Assembly (NCBI GenBank): GCA_963836015.1
Contig: CAWIIF010000015.1
Span: 806,001 to 870,000, forward strand
Reading direction: 5' to 3'
Length of the DNA stretch: 64,000 bases
Origin: CAWCDJ01 sp963836015
GTDB lineage: Bacteria > Acidobacteriota > Terriglobia > Bryobacterales > Bryobacteraceae
In this document: piece after piece, positions 25,714 through 34,195 of the stretch
Layout: each line of letters opens with the position of its first letter
Position numbering within the stretch: position 1 is the stretch's first letter
The notes under the pieces: generated by a model
Told to the model about the DNA's origin: nothing
The model's input: the letters and a program-made list of their open reading frames with translations, nothing else
The model's database searches: none
Translations under genes and position numbers: made by a program

Positions 25714-28125
25714 CTAGCGAGCCCCAAAGCTCTGGAATCCCGCCCAAAAATAGGGGTGGTTGGTGGCATTGTCTTCCTGAAGGCGCCTCGCCGCGAGGCT
25801 GAGCGCCGCAGTTGCGTCTTTCCCGGAAAGCAGCTCGTTGTAGAACCGGTCCATGAATTGCGCACCGCTTTCCGTATCCACGTTCCAGCGGGATGCAACC
25901 ACACGCGCCACCCCGGCCCACAGAAGCCCGCGTACCAGACTCTCCGGGTTTACCGGCCCATTGGCTTCCCCCGTACCTGTCGAGCACGCGGACAGTACCG
26001 CGAGCCGGCACCGCCTCCAGTCCTGGCGCCCCATCCGCTCCCCGTCCAAGACCCCGGCGTCCCCCGGGTCGCCCTCTTCTGGCGCGAGCAACAACCCCCC
26101 GTTGCCGTCATTGCTGAACCCGTGGCCGGCGAAATGAAACAATTCGACGGTCTGGCGGTGTTGTTCCACTGCACGCAGCGTGGCCTGCTCGCCGGCAAGC
26201 AGCACCGAGCCGCGAAATCGTTTCGCAACAGACTCGCCCTCGTGCAAGGTCCCGGCTAAGGGCGGAAAGGTCTTAGTTGCCTCATCTCCAAGGGCAGGGC
26301 TGGCGATGACCAGCGCTTTCACGGCAGCATTCACTGGTCCAACCGCTGCGCGGAGTTGATAATCCGCCAGGCCTCCGGCGATTGCGATAGCGAACCGCGC
26401 CCCCAAATACCGAAAGTTCTCGTCCATCAGCGCCTGCATCGGAATGGCTCCCACCGCTCCGTCCGGTTCGATTACCAGCGTTCTGGCTGGATCGAGCCGG
26501 AAGGCCAGGGGTGCAACCAACCAATCGTATAGCTGTCTCGCATCGCGTTGAAGCGCCCGTCGGTCCGACTCCGGTTCCGCGCACTCCCGCAGGAAACGCG
26601 AGGCTACCGTTTCCAATGCAGCCGACTTTACACTCAGACGTCGCCCTTCGATCCCCCGGTCGTCGAACAGCCATGCCACAGGGCCGCTCGGCAGCATAGC
26701 GTACGTCAGAAACGACTCTTCCCGGAGTTGGCTCCGCCGCTGATCGAGATCCAGCTTTCGCTGCCGCTCGGGGCCTTCGCCGGCTCGAAACCACTCCCAG
26801 AGCCGTAACGCTCCGGGATGGTCACCGCGGTTCCACATAAGCTCGATGACTCCGCGATAAGCCTTGCCGGCGGCTCGCATGAGCTGGGCGCGCTCCCGAA
26901 ACCCTCGGAGAGTGCCCAACTGATGCTCGCTCAGGTCGATCGCCCGCCGGTATGCCGACTCCGCCTCGTTCGCTTGTCCGGTAAGCGAGAATGAATCGCC
27001 GAGAACCTGCTGGAAGCCGATTTGAACCAACGCTGCCCCAACCCTCTGTGCAGACGGGCCTATCTCCTCCAGACGCTTGGCCGCTGCTTGCGGAGCGCCC
27101 GCGGCGAGTTCGGCCCGAGCAAGAGAAATCTCCGCCAGAATGCGGTATCTCCGATCGGACGGCTGCTGCAGTTGCTCAAACAGCCTTCCCGCTTGCTCGA
27201 ATTCGGCTTTCGCCTCGCCAGGTGCGCCGACCTCGACCGCCAACTCGGCGAGATGTCCCCTCGTTATAGCCTCGATCCGACGACGCGGGGTCTCACTGAC
27301 CGCCACGGCGGCGGCCCTCTCGAACACATATGCTGCCGTCGGAAGCGCTAAGCTCTCAGCCGACCGCACCAGATCAAAGTAGATCTGTTGAGCACGAATT
27401 CCGGTAAAAGACCCACTCCAGTACGTCGATAGGCCTTCCCGCGCGAGGTTCCAGGCGGCCAACAAATTCCCGGCAGAGGTCTGAGCGCTTGCGAGAATGC
27501 CGGCCGACCGCAATTCAAGATCACGGTAACCGGCGCTACGAACCAGCACCAGGGCGCGGGCCATGTCACGCTGCGCCAAGCCGGAATCGCCGAGTAGCGC
27601 CCGGCAGTTCCCTTGTTCGAGAATCGCCTGCCCGTGGATCCACAAATATTGCATCGCGTTCGCTTCCCGCTCCAAGGCGGCCGCTTGCTCCACACATTCG
27701 GCCGCTGAACTTACGCTCCGATGGAGCGCGTATATCCGTTCGAATTTCGCACGGAGCACCCCCGCCCGATTGCCGGCGGATCGCAACCCATTCACCGCCT
27801 CCACGGATTTGGTTAATGCCAGATCCGACTCATCGGCCAGATTCGCCTGCACCGCATCTGCCAACGCCACTATCCCTCTATCCAACGCGTCGCTCCGCCG
27901 GACCGCCAGCACGTCCCGCAGCCAGCCATCGTGGTGACGCTCCTCGAACCGCGCAGCCAGCGTCTGCAAAGCGCGTTCGTAGTTCGCGTTCTCCCACCGT
28001 CGCGGCAGCCAGTTGGACACGGCCACATCCAGGTAGCTTTCGGGCTCTACGACGGCTCCACGATCAACTTGGCGCAACAGGGATTCGGGGTTTTCGGAAA
28101 TCCGGTCTAGGGCTTCCCGCCGGAC
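25714..28125 (-). CDS. TPR-CHAT caspase-like protein, frame joined to the upstream anti-sigma gene
   Basis: About 800 residues: many TPR-like helical repeats, then a CHAT peptidase domain. The dyad is a His in FHFAGHG (codon 26122-26124) and a Cys in LSACSTGTG (codon 25984-25986). The frame is open from an ATG at 28212, but residues up to 28126 are only an alternative reading of the upstream TPR gene. No well-placed start with a ribosome binding site lies near the true beginning; a TTG at 28077 is the nearest. I mark the frame from the codon after the A10 run, where a -1 slip would enter it. The product may exist as an anti-sigma-TPR-CHAT fusion. Confidence 0.8.
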   Translation of the reverse strand, partial: VRREALDRISENPESLLRQVDRGAVVEPESYLDVAVSNWLPRRWENANYERALQTLAARFEERHHDGWLRDVLAVRRSDALDRGIVALADAVQANLADESDLALTKSVEAVNGLRSAGNRAGVLRAKFERIYALHRSVSSAAECVEQAAALEREANAMQYLWIHGQAILEQGNCRALLGDSGLAQRDMARALVLVRSAGYRDLELRSAGILASAQTSAGNLLAAWNLAREGLSTYWSGSFTGIRAQQIYFDLVRSAESLALPTAAYVFERAAAVAVSETPRRRIEAITRGHLAELAVEVGAPGEAKAEFEQAGRLFEQLQQPSDRRYRILAEISLARAELAAGAPQAAAKRLEEIGPSAQRVGAALVQIGFQQVLGDSFSLTGQANEAESAYRRAIDLSEHQLGTLRGFRERAQLMRAAGKAYRGVIELMWNRGDHPGALRLWEWFRAGEGPERQRKLDLDQRRSQLREESFLTYAMLPSGPVAWLFDDRGIEGRRLSVKSAALETVASRFLRECAEPESDRRALQRDARQLYDWLVAPLAFRLDPARTLVIEPDGAVGAIPMQALMDENFRYLGARFAIAIAGGLADYQLRAAVGPVNAAVKALVIASPALGDEATKTFPPLAGTLHEGESVAKRFRGSVLLAGEQATLRAVEQHRQTVELFHFAGHGFSNDGNGGLLLAPEEGDPGDAGVLDGERMGRQDWRRCRLAVLSACSTGTGEANGPVNPESLVRGLLWAGVARVVASRWNVDTESGAQFMDRFYNELLSGKDATAALSLAARRLQEDNATNHPYFWAGFQSFGAR
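28101..28124 (-). other. stem-loop directly 3' of the A10 run
   Basis: On the minus strand TCCGG and CCGGA enclose a GGG-AAG-CCC inner pair and the upstream gene's TAG stop codon. The stem starts immediately after the A10-G run. Classical frameshift stimulators lie five to eight bases downstream, so the spacing is tighter than usual. Confidence 0.4.
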
Positions 28126-29231
28126 TTTTTTTTTTGCTCGAGCTCGGCGAGGCGGCGCTGCGCCTCCGCTCTCCAGGAGCCGGACGTTTCCAGTTCGAGG
28201 TAGTGCCGCCATTCGCGAATCGCGTCCTCATAGAGGAACATCCGCTCGTACACTAAGGCTCGATTGAAAATTACCTCGGGAGAATTTGGTTTGGCCTTGA
28301 GCGACCGCCCCAGGTACTCGATGGCATATCCGTAGTCGACATTACGGTTCGAGGCCTCCGCGCGAAGCGCGTACGCCATGCCCAAATCCGCCATCAGGTC
28401 GGGATCGTCGGGCTTTCGCTCCAGGGCGTGCTGCAGCGTCCCGATCGCGGCTTCCGGTTGCCGGTCCAACATCTCTGCGCGCGCGCGCAACTCCAGCCAT
28501 TTCACATCGTCCGGATGCTTCTCCAGTTCCGCGGCGACCCCGGCTTCGGCTTCGAGCAGTGCGGGCGGCCGTTGAAACGAGGAGCCTATAGCGCGCCTTT
28601 CTTGACGCAGCGCGGCATATCCGGCGCCGGGAATGCGAAACTCGAAAGGCCGTTGCTGAGTGTATGCCTTGGCGATCAAATGGGCCGGGTCGCTCGCTAT
28701 CCACTGATTCCAACCCACCCATCCGCCGCCGACGGCCAGGAGAACTGCCGCCGCCCGGGCCATCCAGGGCCGGATGTACGCCGGCCGCCCGCGCGAAATC
28801 TCGGCCATCTTCCGGGCCATGTCGCGCTGCCACTCCGGCTTCGAGCTTTCGAGCGACTCCAGCACTTTCGACTCCGCTTCCGTCAGATCCAATGAGAAGT
28901 CATCCATCACCGTTCGCAGCGCCGCTCCGCAGGCGTCGCATTCGCTGGCGTGAGCCAGCAGTTCCTCCCTGCGCCCGCCATCTTCCAGCCCAACGGCCAG
29001 CGACGCCCATTCCGCCGCTAGCGGGCATCCCGGCCCGGGCGCCTCCCGGGGACCTCCTGCCAGTTGCCGAAGCCACGCATTGTCTTCTTGATGCATCGCA
29101 AGGACCCGCCTGCAACTTTCACACGACCGCACATGGCGGGCGCGCTCCTCAGGCAGTCCCTCCGGCCCATCCGCGCCGGTCAGGGCGGCCAACTCTTCAT
29201 CCGTTAGATGTCCACTATCGGGCTCTTCCAA
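28107..29231 (-). CDS. zinc-finger/TM/TPR protein, putative anti-sigma factor
   Basis: A 374-residue protein starting 12 bases after sigma copy 2. It has two HC2-type zinc motifs (H33-X3-C37-X2-C40 and H94-X3-C98-X2-C101), one transmembrane helix at about 156-177 (ARAAAVLLAVGGGWVGW) and a C-terminal TPR region (about 215-365). Zinc-finger membrane proteins encoded after an ECF sigma gene are usually its anti-sigma factor, with the sensor part across the membrane. The gene ends in QKKKSGGKP-stop inside the slippery region and overlaps the CHAT frame. Confidence 0.8.
   Translation of the reverse strand: MEEPDSGHLTDEELAALTGADGPEGLPEERARHVRSCESCRRVLAMHQEDNAWLRQLAGGPREAPGPGCPLAAEWASLAVGLEDGGRREELLAHASECDACGAALRTVMDDFSLDLTEAESKVLESLESSKPEWQRDMARKMAEISRGRPAYIRPWMARAAAVLLAVGGGWVGWNQWIASDPAHLIAKAYTQQRPFEFRIPGAGYAALRQERRAIGSSFQRPPALLEAEAGVAAELEKHPDDVKWLELRARAEMLDRQPEAAIGTLQHALERKPDDPDLMADLGMAYALRAEASNRNVDYGYAIEYLGRSLKAKPNSPEVIFNRALVYERMFLYEDAIREWRHYLELETSGSWRAEAQRRLAELEQKKKSGGKP
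28126..28135 (-). other. A10 slippery run, putative -1 frameshift or transcriptional slippage site
   Basis: On the coding (minus) strand the anti-sigma frame reads CAA AAA AAA AAG, which holds the heptamer A AAA AAG known from dnaX. A -1 shift here passes from the anti-sigma frame, which stops nine bases later, into the CHAT frame. Ten A residues are also long enough for RNA polymerase slippage. A homopolymer miscount is the main alternative. Confidence 0.5.
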
Positions 29232-29243
29232 ACTGCTTATCTC

Positions 29244-29906
29244 CTATAACGAGGAGCCGGAACCTTTTCCTTTCGGCTTCCCGGATTTCCACTCCCCGAG
29301 GCGGGTTCGAACGTGATTGGTCATGCGCTGGATGGCGCTCTCCACTCCTTTCTGAGTCAGCCCGATGCCCGGTATTCCCGCGATCGCTCGCGTGGTCATC
29401 CCATGCCGGTAGTACAGCCAGAAGATCTGCCTGTCCCGCTTTCCGGTAGCGGGCTCGACGCCGGCCGTCAGGTGCTCGTCGATTTGATGGATCAGGATTT
29501 TCCTCTCTACCTGTGGCACGCCTTCGGGGCTGGCGAAGGTGTTCTCGGCGTGGCTGTCGAGTGCCGTCTCGCGGCCGGCTCGCCGCTTGGCGGCAAGCCC
29601 ACCTCGAAAGTAGTCCTGGGTGACGCTGAAGGCTACCTTCTTCAGCAGGCCGAAGATCGCCTCAGGCGCCTCCGGCTGGAAGTCGCGCAACATCCGGCAG
29701 CGATTGGCGCAGATTTTGAGATAGGTGTCCTGGACCAAATCGTCGATGAGCTGAGGTGCGCAGTCCCCGAACCCGCGCGCAGTTCTCATCACCGTGCCTG
29801 CGATGACAGGACGGAACCGTCGGACGAACTCTTCCCAGGCGCCGGTGTCGCCGGTGTTGACACAGGCCCGAATCAACGCGTCCGAGCTGAGTGCGCTCCA
29901 GTCCAC
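29244..29906 (-). CDS. ECF-type RNA polymerase sigma factor (copy 2)
   Basis: A 220-residue sigma factor: region 2 has DDLVQDTYLKIC, region 4 has MTTRAIAGIPGIGLTQKGVES. It starts at GTG 29906 within the palindrome at 29902-29915; there is no ribosome binding site. A TATAAT lies at 29919-29924 on the same strand, so the mRNA may be leaderless. It heads the operon sigma, anti-sigma, CHAT, unknown, protease. Together with its paralogue at 22863-23507 it brackets that operon. Confidence 0.87.
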   Translation of the reverse strand: MDWSALSSDALIRACVNTGDTGAWEEFVRRFRPVIAGTVMRTARGFGDCAPQLIDDLVQDTYLKICANRCRMLRDFQPEAPEAIFGLLKKVAFSVTQDYFRGGLAAKRRAGRETALDSHAENTFASPEGVPQVERKILIHQIDEHLTAGVEPATGKRDRQIFWLYYRHGMTTRAIAGIPGIGLTQKGVESAIQRMTNHVRTRLGEWKSGKPKGKGSGSSL

Positions 29907-29915
29907 AAAAGTGGA
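29902..29915. promoter_or_regulatory. palindrome TCCAC-N4-GTGGA over the sigma copy 2 start codon
   Basis: Read on the minus strand this is TCCACTTTTGTGGA; the GTG of the right arm is the start codon. Arms and spacing are identical to the site at 23503-23516, while the four spacer bases differ. Confidence 0.5.
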
Positions 29916-29918
29916 GGG

Positions 29919-29924
29919 ATTATA
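29919..29924 (-). promoter_or_regulatory. -10 box upstream of sigma copy 2
   Basis: TATAAT on the minus strand, 12 bases before the GTG start. Transcription would begin within or next to the palindrome. No convincing -35 box is present at 17 bases, so an alternative sigma or an activator may be involved. Confidence 0.4.
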
Positions 29925-30009
29925 TCATGTGCGTAGCATTCGCTCATCGGGCGAAGGGATAATCTTATACCGACTCCAAAAAACCCGGAGGCGCGCGCCC
30001 CGCTTTCGC

Positions 30010-30078
30010 GGCTGGGCCGCGCGCCTTCGCCCTCCGCTCGACCGCCTGCTTACGGACGCGCAATTTCGCGGCCCAGCC
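30010..30078. repeat. 12-bp perfect inverted repeat in the 29907-30286 intergenic region
   Basis: GGCTGGGCCGCG (30010-30021) and CGCGGCCCAGCC (30067-30078) are exact reverse complements with 45 bases between. The 380-base region between the sigma operon and the sugar porter gene otherwise shows no gene that I can support. The pair could form a long hairpin that ends transcription of the sugar operon. Confidence 0.45.
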
Positions 30079-30286
30079 TCCGACAGGATCGAGCCTCAGG
30101 TTTATTCCCGGCCCCTGCGTGCATCGTCGAGGAGGGGTAGTGTCTCAGGACGACGGCACGCTTTGGAGCGGCCGGAAAACCGGAACTGACTCTTATGACG
30201 AGTTTGCTCAGTTTTTCCCTTTTGAGGGCTTTCTCAACAATTACACCCCTGGGCATTGCTTGTGCCGTCGCGAGCCACCGATTGCT

Positions 30287-31678
30287 TCATCTGTCATGGC
30301 TACCGCTCCCGACCGTCCAGAACGCCTGAATCTCCTCCAGGCTCTTCTGCTTGGTCTCCGGCAGAACCAGGAGCACCACCACGAACATCACGGCGCACAG
30401 TCCCGCATACAGCCAGAAAGTTCCGGTGGGCGAGAGCAAGCGCATCAGGGAAAGAAACGTAAGCGTAACGGCCAGGCATGCGGTCCAGAGCGCCAGCGTC
30501 GCGACCGACATGGCGCGCCCGCGGATTCGATTCGGAAAAATCTCGGCGATATAGACCCAGACGCAAGGTCCCAGGCTGAGGGCGAAACACGCGACATACA
30601 GCAGGATCAGGCCCAGAATCCACCCGCTCGAGGGGTGCGCCTGGCGGAAAGCAAAACCCAACGCGAGCAAAGCCAGGCCCATTCCGGCCGAGCCAGCCAT
30701 CAAGAGCGCCCTACGTCCAACGCGGTCCACCAGGAAGAGCGCGCCAATGGTACAGAGGAAGTTCACGCCGCCAATCGCGACATTCGCACCGACCGCATTC
30801 GTAGCGCTTTCGCCCACCATCTCCTTAAAGAGGATCGAGCCATAATAGAGCACCGTATTAATTCCTGTAATCTGCTGGAAAACGGCGAGAAATATGGCGA
30901 TACCCAAGGCGCGGCGCATGCCGGGGCGTAGTAAGTCGCGCATGCTCGTGGAGCTTTCTTCCTCCAGGCTTTTCTCGATCTGCCGCAGCTCTTTCTTGGC
31001 TTCGCCTTCCTGCATGGTTCGAGCCAGTACGGCGTAAGCCCTTTCCGGCATCCGGCTGCGGGCGAGCCAGCGGGGGCTTTCGGGATTCCACCACATCGCG
31101 GCAAAGAAGGCCACCGCGGGTACGGCAGCCACCCCGAACATCCAACGCCAACTGCTTTCCCCTCGCGCCGCCAGTTGCCAGTTGACATAGTAGGCCAGCA
31201 GGATGCCGCTGACGATGGCAAGTTGATTCAGCGAAACCAGCCGGCCCCGAATATGCGCCGGGGAGACCTCCGAGATATACATGGGGGCCAGCACCGAAGC
31301 CACGCCGATGGCCACTCCGCACCAGAACCGCGCCGCGATCAATTGCCACACGCTGGAAGGAATGGCGCAGCCCAGCGCGGCCGCGCCGAACAACACCGCC
31401 ACGGCCAGGAGCGCTTTGCGCCGGCCCCACCAGTCGCCCAACATGCCGGCGCATGCCGAACCGAGGATGCACCCGCACAGAAGACTTCCGGCAACCAGTT
31501 CCGTGTGGATCTCCGTCAAGCGGAACTGCTCGCGGATGAAGAGCAGCGCGCCGTTGATGACCGCCGTATCGAAGCCGAACAGCAGCCCGGAGATGGCCGC
31601 GGCGCTCGCGGCCATGTAAACATAAGTCCGGGCCGGCGACCGGCCTTTCACGGAGGGGGCCTTCGAAGATCCGGTCAT
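30287..31678 (-). CDS. sugar porter, major facilitator superfamily
   Basis: A 463-residue transporter with 12 predicted helices. I start at the ATG at 31678, which overlaps the upstream stop as ATGA. Sugar-porter motifs are present: DWWGRRKALL after helix 2, RGRLVSLNQ, PESPRWL at the central loop, DRVGRR and the end motif PETKQKSLEEI. It would import a monosaccharide, probably with H+. As last gene of the operon with two phosphosugar isomerase genes, a mannose-6-phosphate isomerase-like gene and a ROK kinase gene, it likely imports the hexose released by the GH2 enzyme. Confidence 0.88.
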   Translation of the reverse strand: MTGSSKAPSVKGRSPARTYVYMAASAAAISGLLFGFDTAVINGALLFIREQFRLTEIHTELVAGSLLCGCILGSACAGMLGDWWGRRKALLAVAVLFGAAALGCAIPSSVWQLIAARFWCGVAIGVASVLAPMYISEVSPAHIRGRLVSLNQLAIVSGILLAYYVNWQLAARGESSWRWMFGVAAVPAVAFFAAMWWNPESPRWLARSRMPERAYAVLARTMQEGEAKKELRQIEKSLEEESSTSMRDLLRPGMRRALGIAIFLAVFQQITGINTVLYYGSILFKEMVGESATNAVGANVAIGGVNFLCTIGALFLVDRVGRRALLMAGSAGMGLALLALGFAFRQAHPSSGWILGLILLYVACFALSLGPCVWVYIAEIFPNRIRGRAMSVATLALWTACLAVTLTFLSLMRLLSPTGTFWLYAGLCAVMFVVVLLVLPETKQKSLEEIQAFWTVGSGSHDR

Positions 31679-32454
31679 GGTTCGAACCTCCGCCACAGCG
31701 CTTCGTGCCTGCCAGGGAAGGCGACCCATTCCACCGACGCGGCAACCTCTTTCAGGTGACGATACAGCGGCAGCGTGTCGCGCAATCCCAATTCCGGATA
31801 ACTCCGCGCGCGCCGTGCGGCAATCACGCTCGGCGAATACCGGGGATTCGCGCGCCAACAAAGGCCTTCGTCAGTGACCTCGGGGAACCACGCCAGGCCT
31901 CCGTGAGCGCGCACGCCGTCATAAACAAAGCCGTAGTCGCGTTCGCACCAGGCGCCGAACACCAGCGGCTGTCGCGCGTCTCCGCTGATGACCGCGTGCG
32001 CCCAGCCCGGTGGTACCACGACCTTTTCTCCAGGCAGCGCTTCGATGGCAAAGCACCGGCCGGGATCGTCCGTGGCGCTCTCCTGCATATAGATCACTCC
32101 CTTCCCCGACCAGATCTCGAAAATCTCCGGCGCCGACCAGCCGCTGTGCGCCGCGATTTTGTGGACGTGCCCCTGACTGCGCACGGGCTCCGAACCGAGC
32201 CGGCCGGCGGCATATGCGACCACGCCAAATAGCAGGTGGCGCTGCCGCAGCTCCTCGCGATCCGCTTCCTCGCACACATCCATCACGATGCCGTAAACCG
32301 GGTCGGGACCATCGCAATGGGGATCTTTGAGGCTGCTTCGGATATCCCGCAGCCGCCGGAACTCGGGCTCGGGGCCGGCGACGCCGGGTCCGTAGGTAAA
32401 GGCGATCGGGTTCCAGCCGATCCGCACGTCGATTCCAGGGTCAAAGGAGGGCAT
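31675..32454 (-). CDS. cupin-type glucose-6-phosphate isomerase-like protein (second copy)
   Basis: A 259-residue cupin. Metal ligands are visible in SQGHVHK and the distal PPGWAHAV, with EIFEIWSGKG between, as in the archaeal-type phosphoglucose isomerases. Expected role: interconversion of aldose and ketose phosphate. It overlaps the mannose-6-phosphate isomerase-like gene by 14 bases and the porter by four. The first cupin isomerase of this operon (35130-35687) is shorter and distinct, so the two probably act on different sugars. Confidence 0.7.
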   Translation of the reverse strand: MPSFDPGIDVRIGWNPIAFTYGPGVAGPEPEFRRLRDIRSSLKDPHCDGPDPVYGIVMDVCEEADREELRQRHLLFGVVAYAAGRLGSEPVRSQGHVHKIAAHSGWSAPEIFEIWSGKGVIYMQESATDDPGRCFAIEALPGEKVVVPPGWAHAVISGDARQPLVFGAWCERDYGFVYDGVRAHGGLAWFPEVTDEGLCWRANPRYSPSVIAARRARSYPELGLRDTLPLYRHLKEVAASVEWVAFPGRHEALWRRFEP

Positions 32455-34195
32455 GGTCGTTCCTCACGTAAGCCTTAATCGTGGCCAATTGCGCGCGCGC
32501 CGGTTGGGCGGGCCGAATCGTGTAGGCACCCACGGCGGCGGGCACGATGAAGGTCTCGGCATAGTGAACCAGGAACGGTTCGAAGGCGCCGGCCGGACTT
32601 TCGACCAGGGCTTCCGGGCCTTCCACCAGATTCAGGACATTCACGGTTCCGTGAGTGTCGTGCGGCACCGCGCCGGTGAACCAGTGGCGCCGGGTCTCGA
32701 TGAACTCCAGTGCGTGGAGCCCCGTTCGTTCCTCGCGCCAGCCGTCGCCGGCACCCAGCGGGCAAATGCGATTGATGAGGTTGCCTTCCACCCACTCCGT
32801 CCCACGATCCCACTGAATGTTCGCGATGCCGTGATCCAGGTGAACGGGCCGGGGGCGGCCATCGAGGCCGAGGCGGCCCCAATCCCAGAGCTTGAACGTA
32901 AAGATATAGGGCGTAGCGCTGATCTCGAGCACCATGCTGTTGGCTCCCGAGCAATGCACCGTTCCGGCCGGGATCAGGAAATGATCGTGCTTCCGCGCCG
33001 GCCAGCGATTGACGTACTGCTCCACCGGGAACGGCGCGCCGCCTTCCTGCGCGCGTTGAAGATCGCGAATCATGCCGGCGCGGTCCGGAGCCTGCTTAAG
33101 TCCCAGGTAGACGCAGGCGTCCTTGCCGGCGTCGAGCATGTAATAACTTTCATCCTGCGTGTATGCCATCCCGAACTTGTCGCGGATATACTGCGCCAGC
33201 GGGTGCACCTGAAACGAGAGATTGCCGCCCTCCATCGTGTCCAGAAAATCGAACCGGATGGGAAATTCCGCGCCGAAGCGGGCCTGTACCGCTTCGCCGA
33301 GCAATTGGCGCGGATGCTGATAGACCAGGTCGATGGAGGGCAGTTCCAAACGAACACCGTCAAAGTCGAGCAACAGGCTGTTCTCTTCCGGCACGCAATC
33401 GAAACACCAGGCGTAGTTGAGTGGTCCGTCGGAAAGGCCGCACTCGCGCCTCATCCACTGGCCGCCCCAAGGTCCGGGATCGAAGAACGGAACCACCCGG
33501 AACGGGCGCCGCGCAGTCTCACGCAATCCCCGGCGGACTGCCTCGCCGCTCGCCATCTTCGGCACGCGCGCGTCATTCGTGTCGAGCAGATAATCCACCG
33601 AATCGAACAAGGAGCGCTTGATGCGGTCGGCCACGCGCCAGTCGAAGAAGTAGGCGCGCTTATATTTGAGCGACGGCCTTTCAGTCAGGTTCTCCGCGCC
33701 GAGGTTGCCGATAAGCCCGGCGCGTTGCCGCAACTGGATTTCCCAGCGCGCCATGTCCGCATAGATCAGCAGGTGGGGAGAGGGCTCGATCAAGCGGGTT
33801 CCAGTGCCGAGGACGATCTTCAAGCCCTCGGCGCTTGCATACTGGCCACGCAACCTCGCGACGCGCGCCGGATCCGCGAAATCCTCGATCGTGAGGCTGT
33901 TCATCCGCCCGAAGACGGGGTCGTCCGTCAAGTCGCGGCTCACCAGTGCATCGATCTCCGCGGCGGGTTTCAAGAAGTCCCTGGTCCGCAGAACCTGCGC
34001 CGGGCATAGCGCTGCGAGCAAGACACCCACCACTTCTTCTTCCAATACGCCCGGATAACATTCGATTGCGACCCGCGATGCGCCGCGCTCGACCTCACCG
34101 CGGAGGTGATCCAGGATACCGGCCCAGCCTTGCCACGCGCGGTCTCCGGATACAGAGACGGCCGGCTGCTTGTCGTACTCGGATGATCGACTCAA
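32441..34195 (-). CDS. class I mannose-6-phosphate isomerase-like protein with long N-terminal domain
   Basis: The TTG at 34195 overlaps the ROK stop (TTGA) and gives 584 residues; the open frame beyond it is a shadow of the ROK gene. The C-terminal part, about 230-584, is a cupin isomerase: GPWGGQWM, GGNLSFQVHP, AGKDACVYLGL and IPAGTVHCSG with metal-binding His. The first 200 residues (WAGILDHLRGEVERG, GVLLAALCPAQVL, SPHLLIYADMARWE) belong to another domain that I cannot name; it somewhat resembles a sugar-kinase-like fold without a P-loop. It would link mannose-6-P and fructose-6-P. Confidence 0.75.
   Translation of the reverse strand: MSRSSEYDKQPAVSVSGDRAWQGWAGILDHLRGEVERGASRVAIECYPGVLEEEVVGVLLAALCPAQVLRTRDFLKPAAEIDALVSRDLTDDPVFGRMNSLTIEDFADPARVARLRGQYASAEGLKIVLGTGTRLIEPSPHLLIYADMARWEIQLRQRAGLIGNLGAENLTERPSLKYKRAYFFDWRVADRIKRSLFDSVDYLLDTNDARVPKMASGEAVRRGLRETARRPFRVVPFFDPGPWGGQWMRRECGLSDGPLNYAWCFDCVPEENSLLLDFDGVRLELPSIDLVYQHPRQLLGEAVQARFGAEFPIRFDFLDTMEGGNLSFQVHPLAQYIRDKFGMAYTQDESYYMLDAGKDACVYLGLKQAPDRAGMIRDLQRAQEGGAPFPVEQYVNRWPARKHDHFLIPAGTVHCSGANSMVLEISATPYIFTFKLWDWGRLGLDGRPRPVHLDHGIANIQWDRGTEWVEGNLINRICPLGAGDGWREERTGLHALEFIETRRHWFTGAVPHDTHGTVNVLNLVEGPEALVESPAGAFEPFLVHYAETFIVPAAVGAYTIRPAQPARAQLATIKAYVRNDHALL

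Noticed and set aside
28107..28212. ATG at 28212 as true start of the CHAT gene
   Set aside because: Codons 28212-28126 lie over the conserved TPR coding part of the upstream gene, give a proline/arginine-rich sequence unlike TPR proteins, and lack a good ribosome binding site.
25714..29906. CHAT plus sigma gene as a type III-E CRISPR (Craspase) locus
   Set aside because: No Cas gene, no repeat array and no Csx30/31-like gene seen. Only the CHAT-sigma logic is similar.
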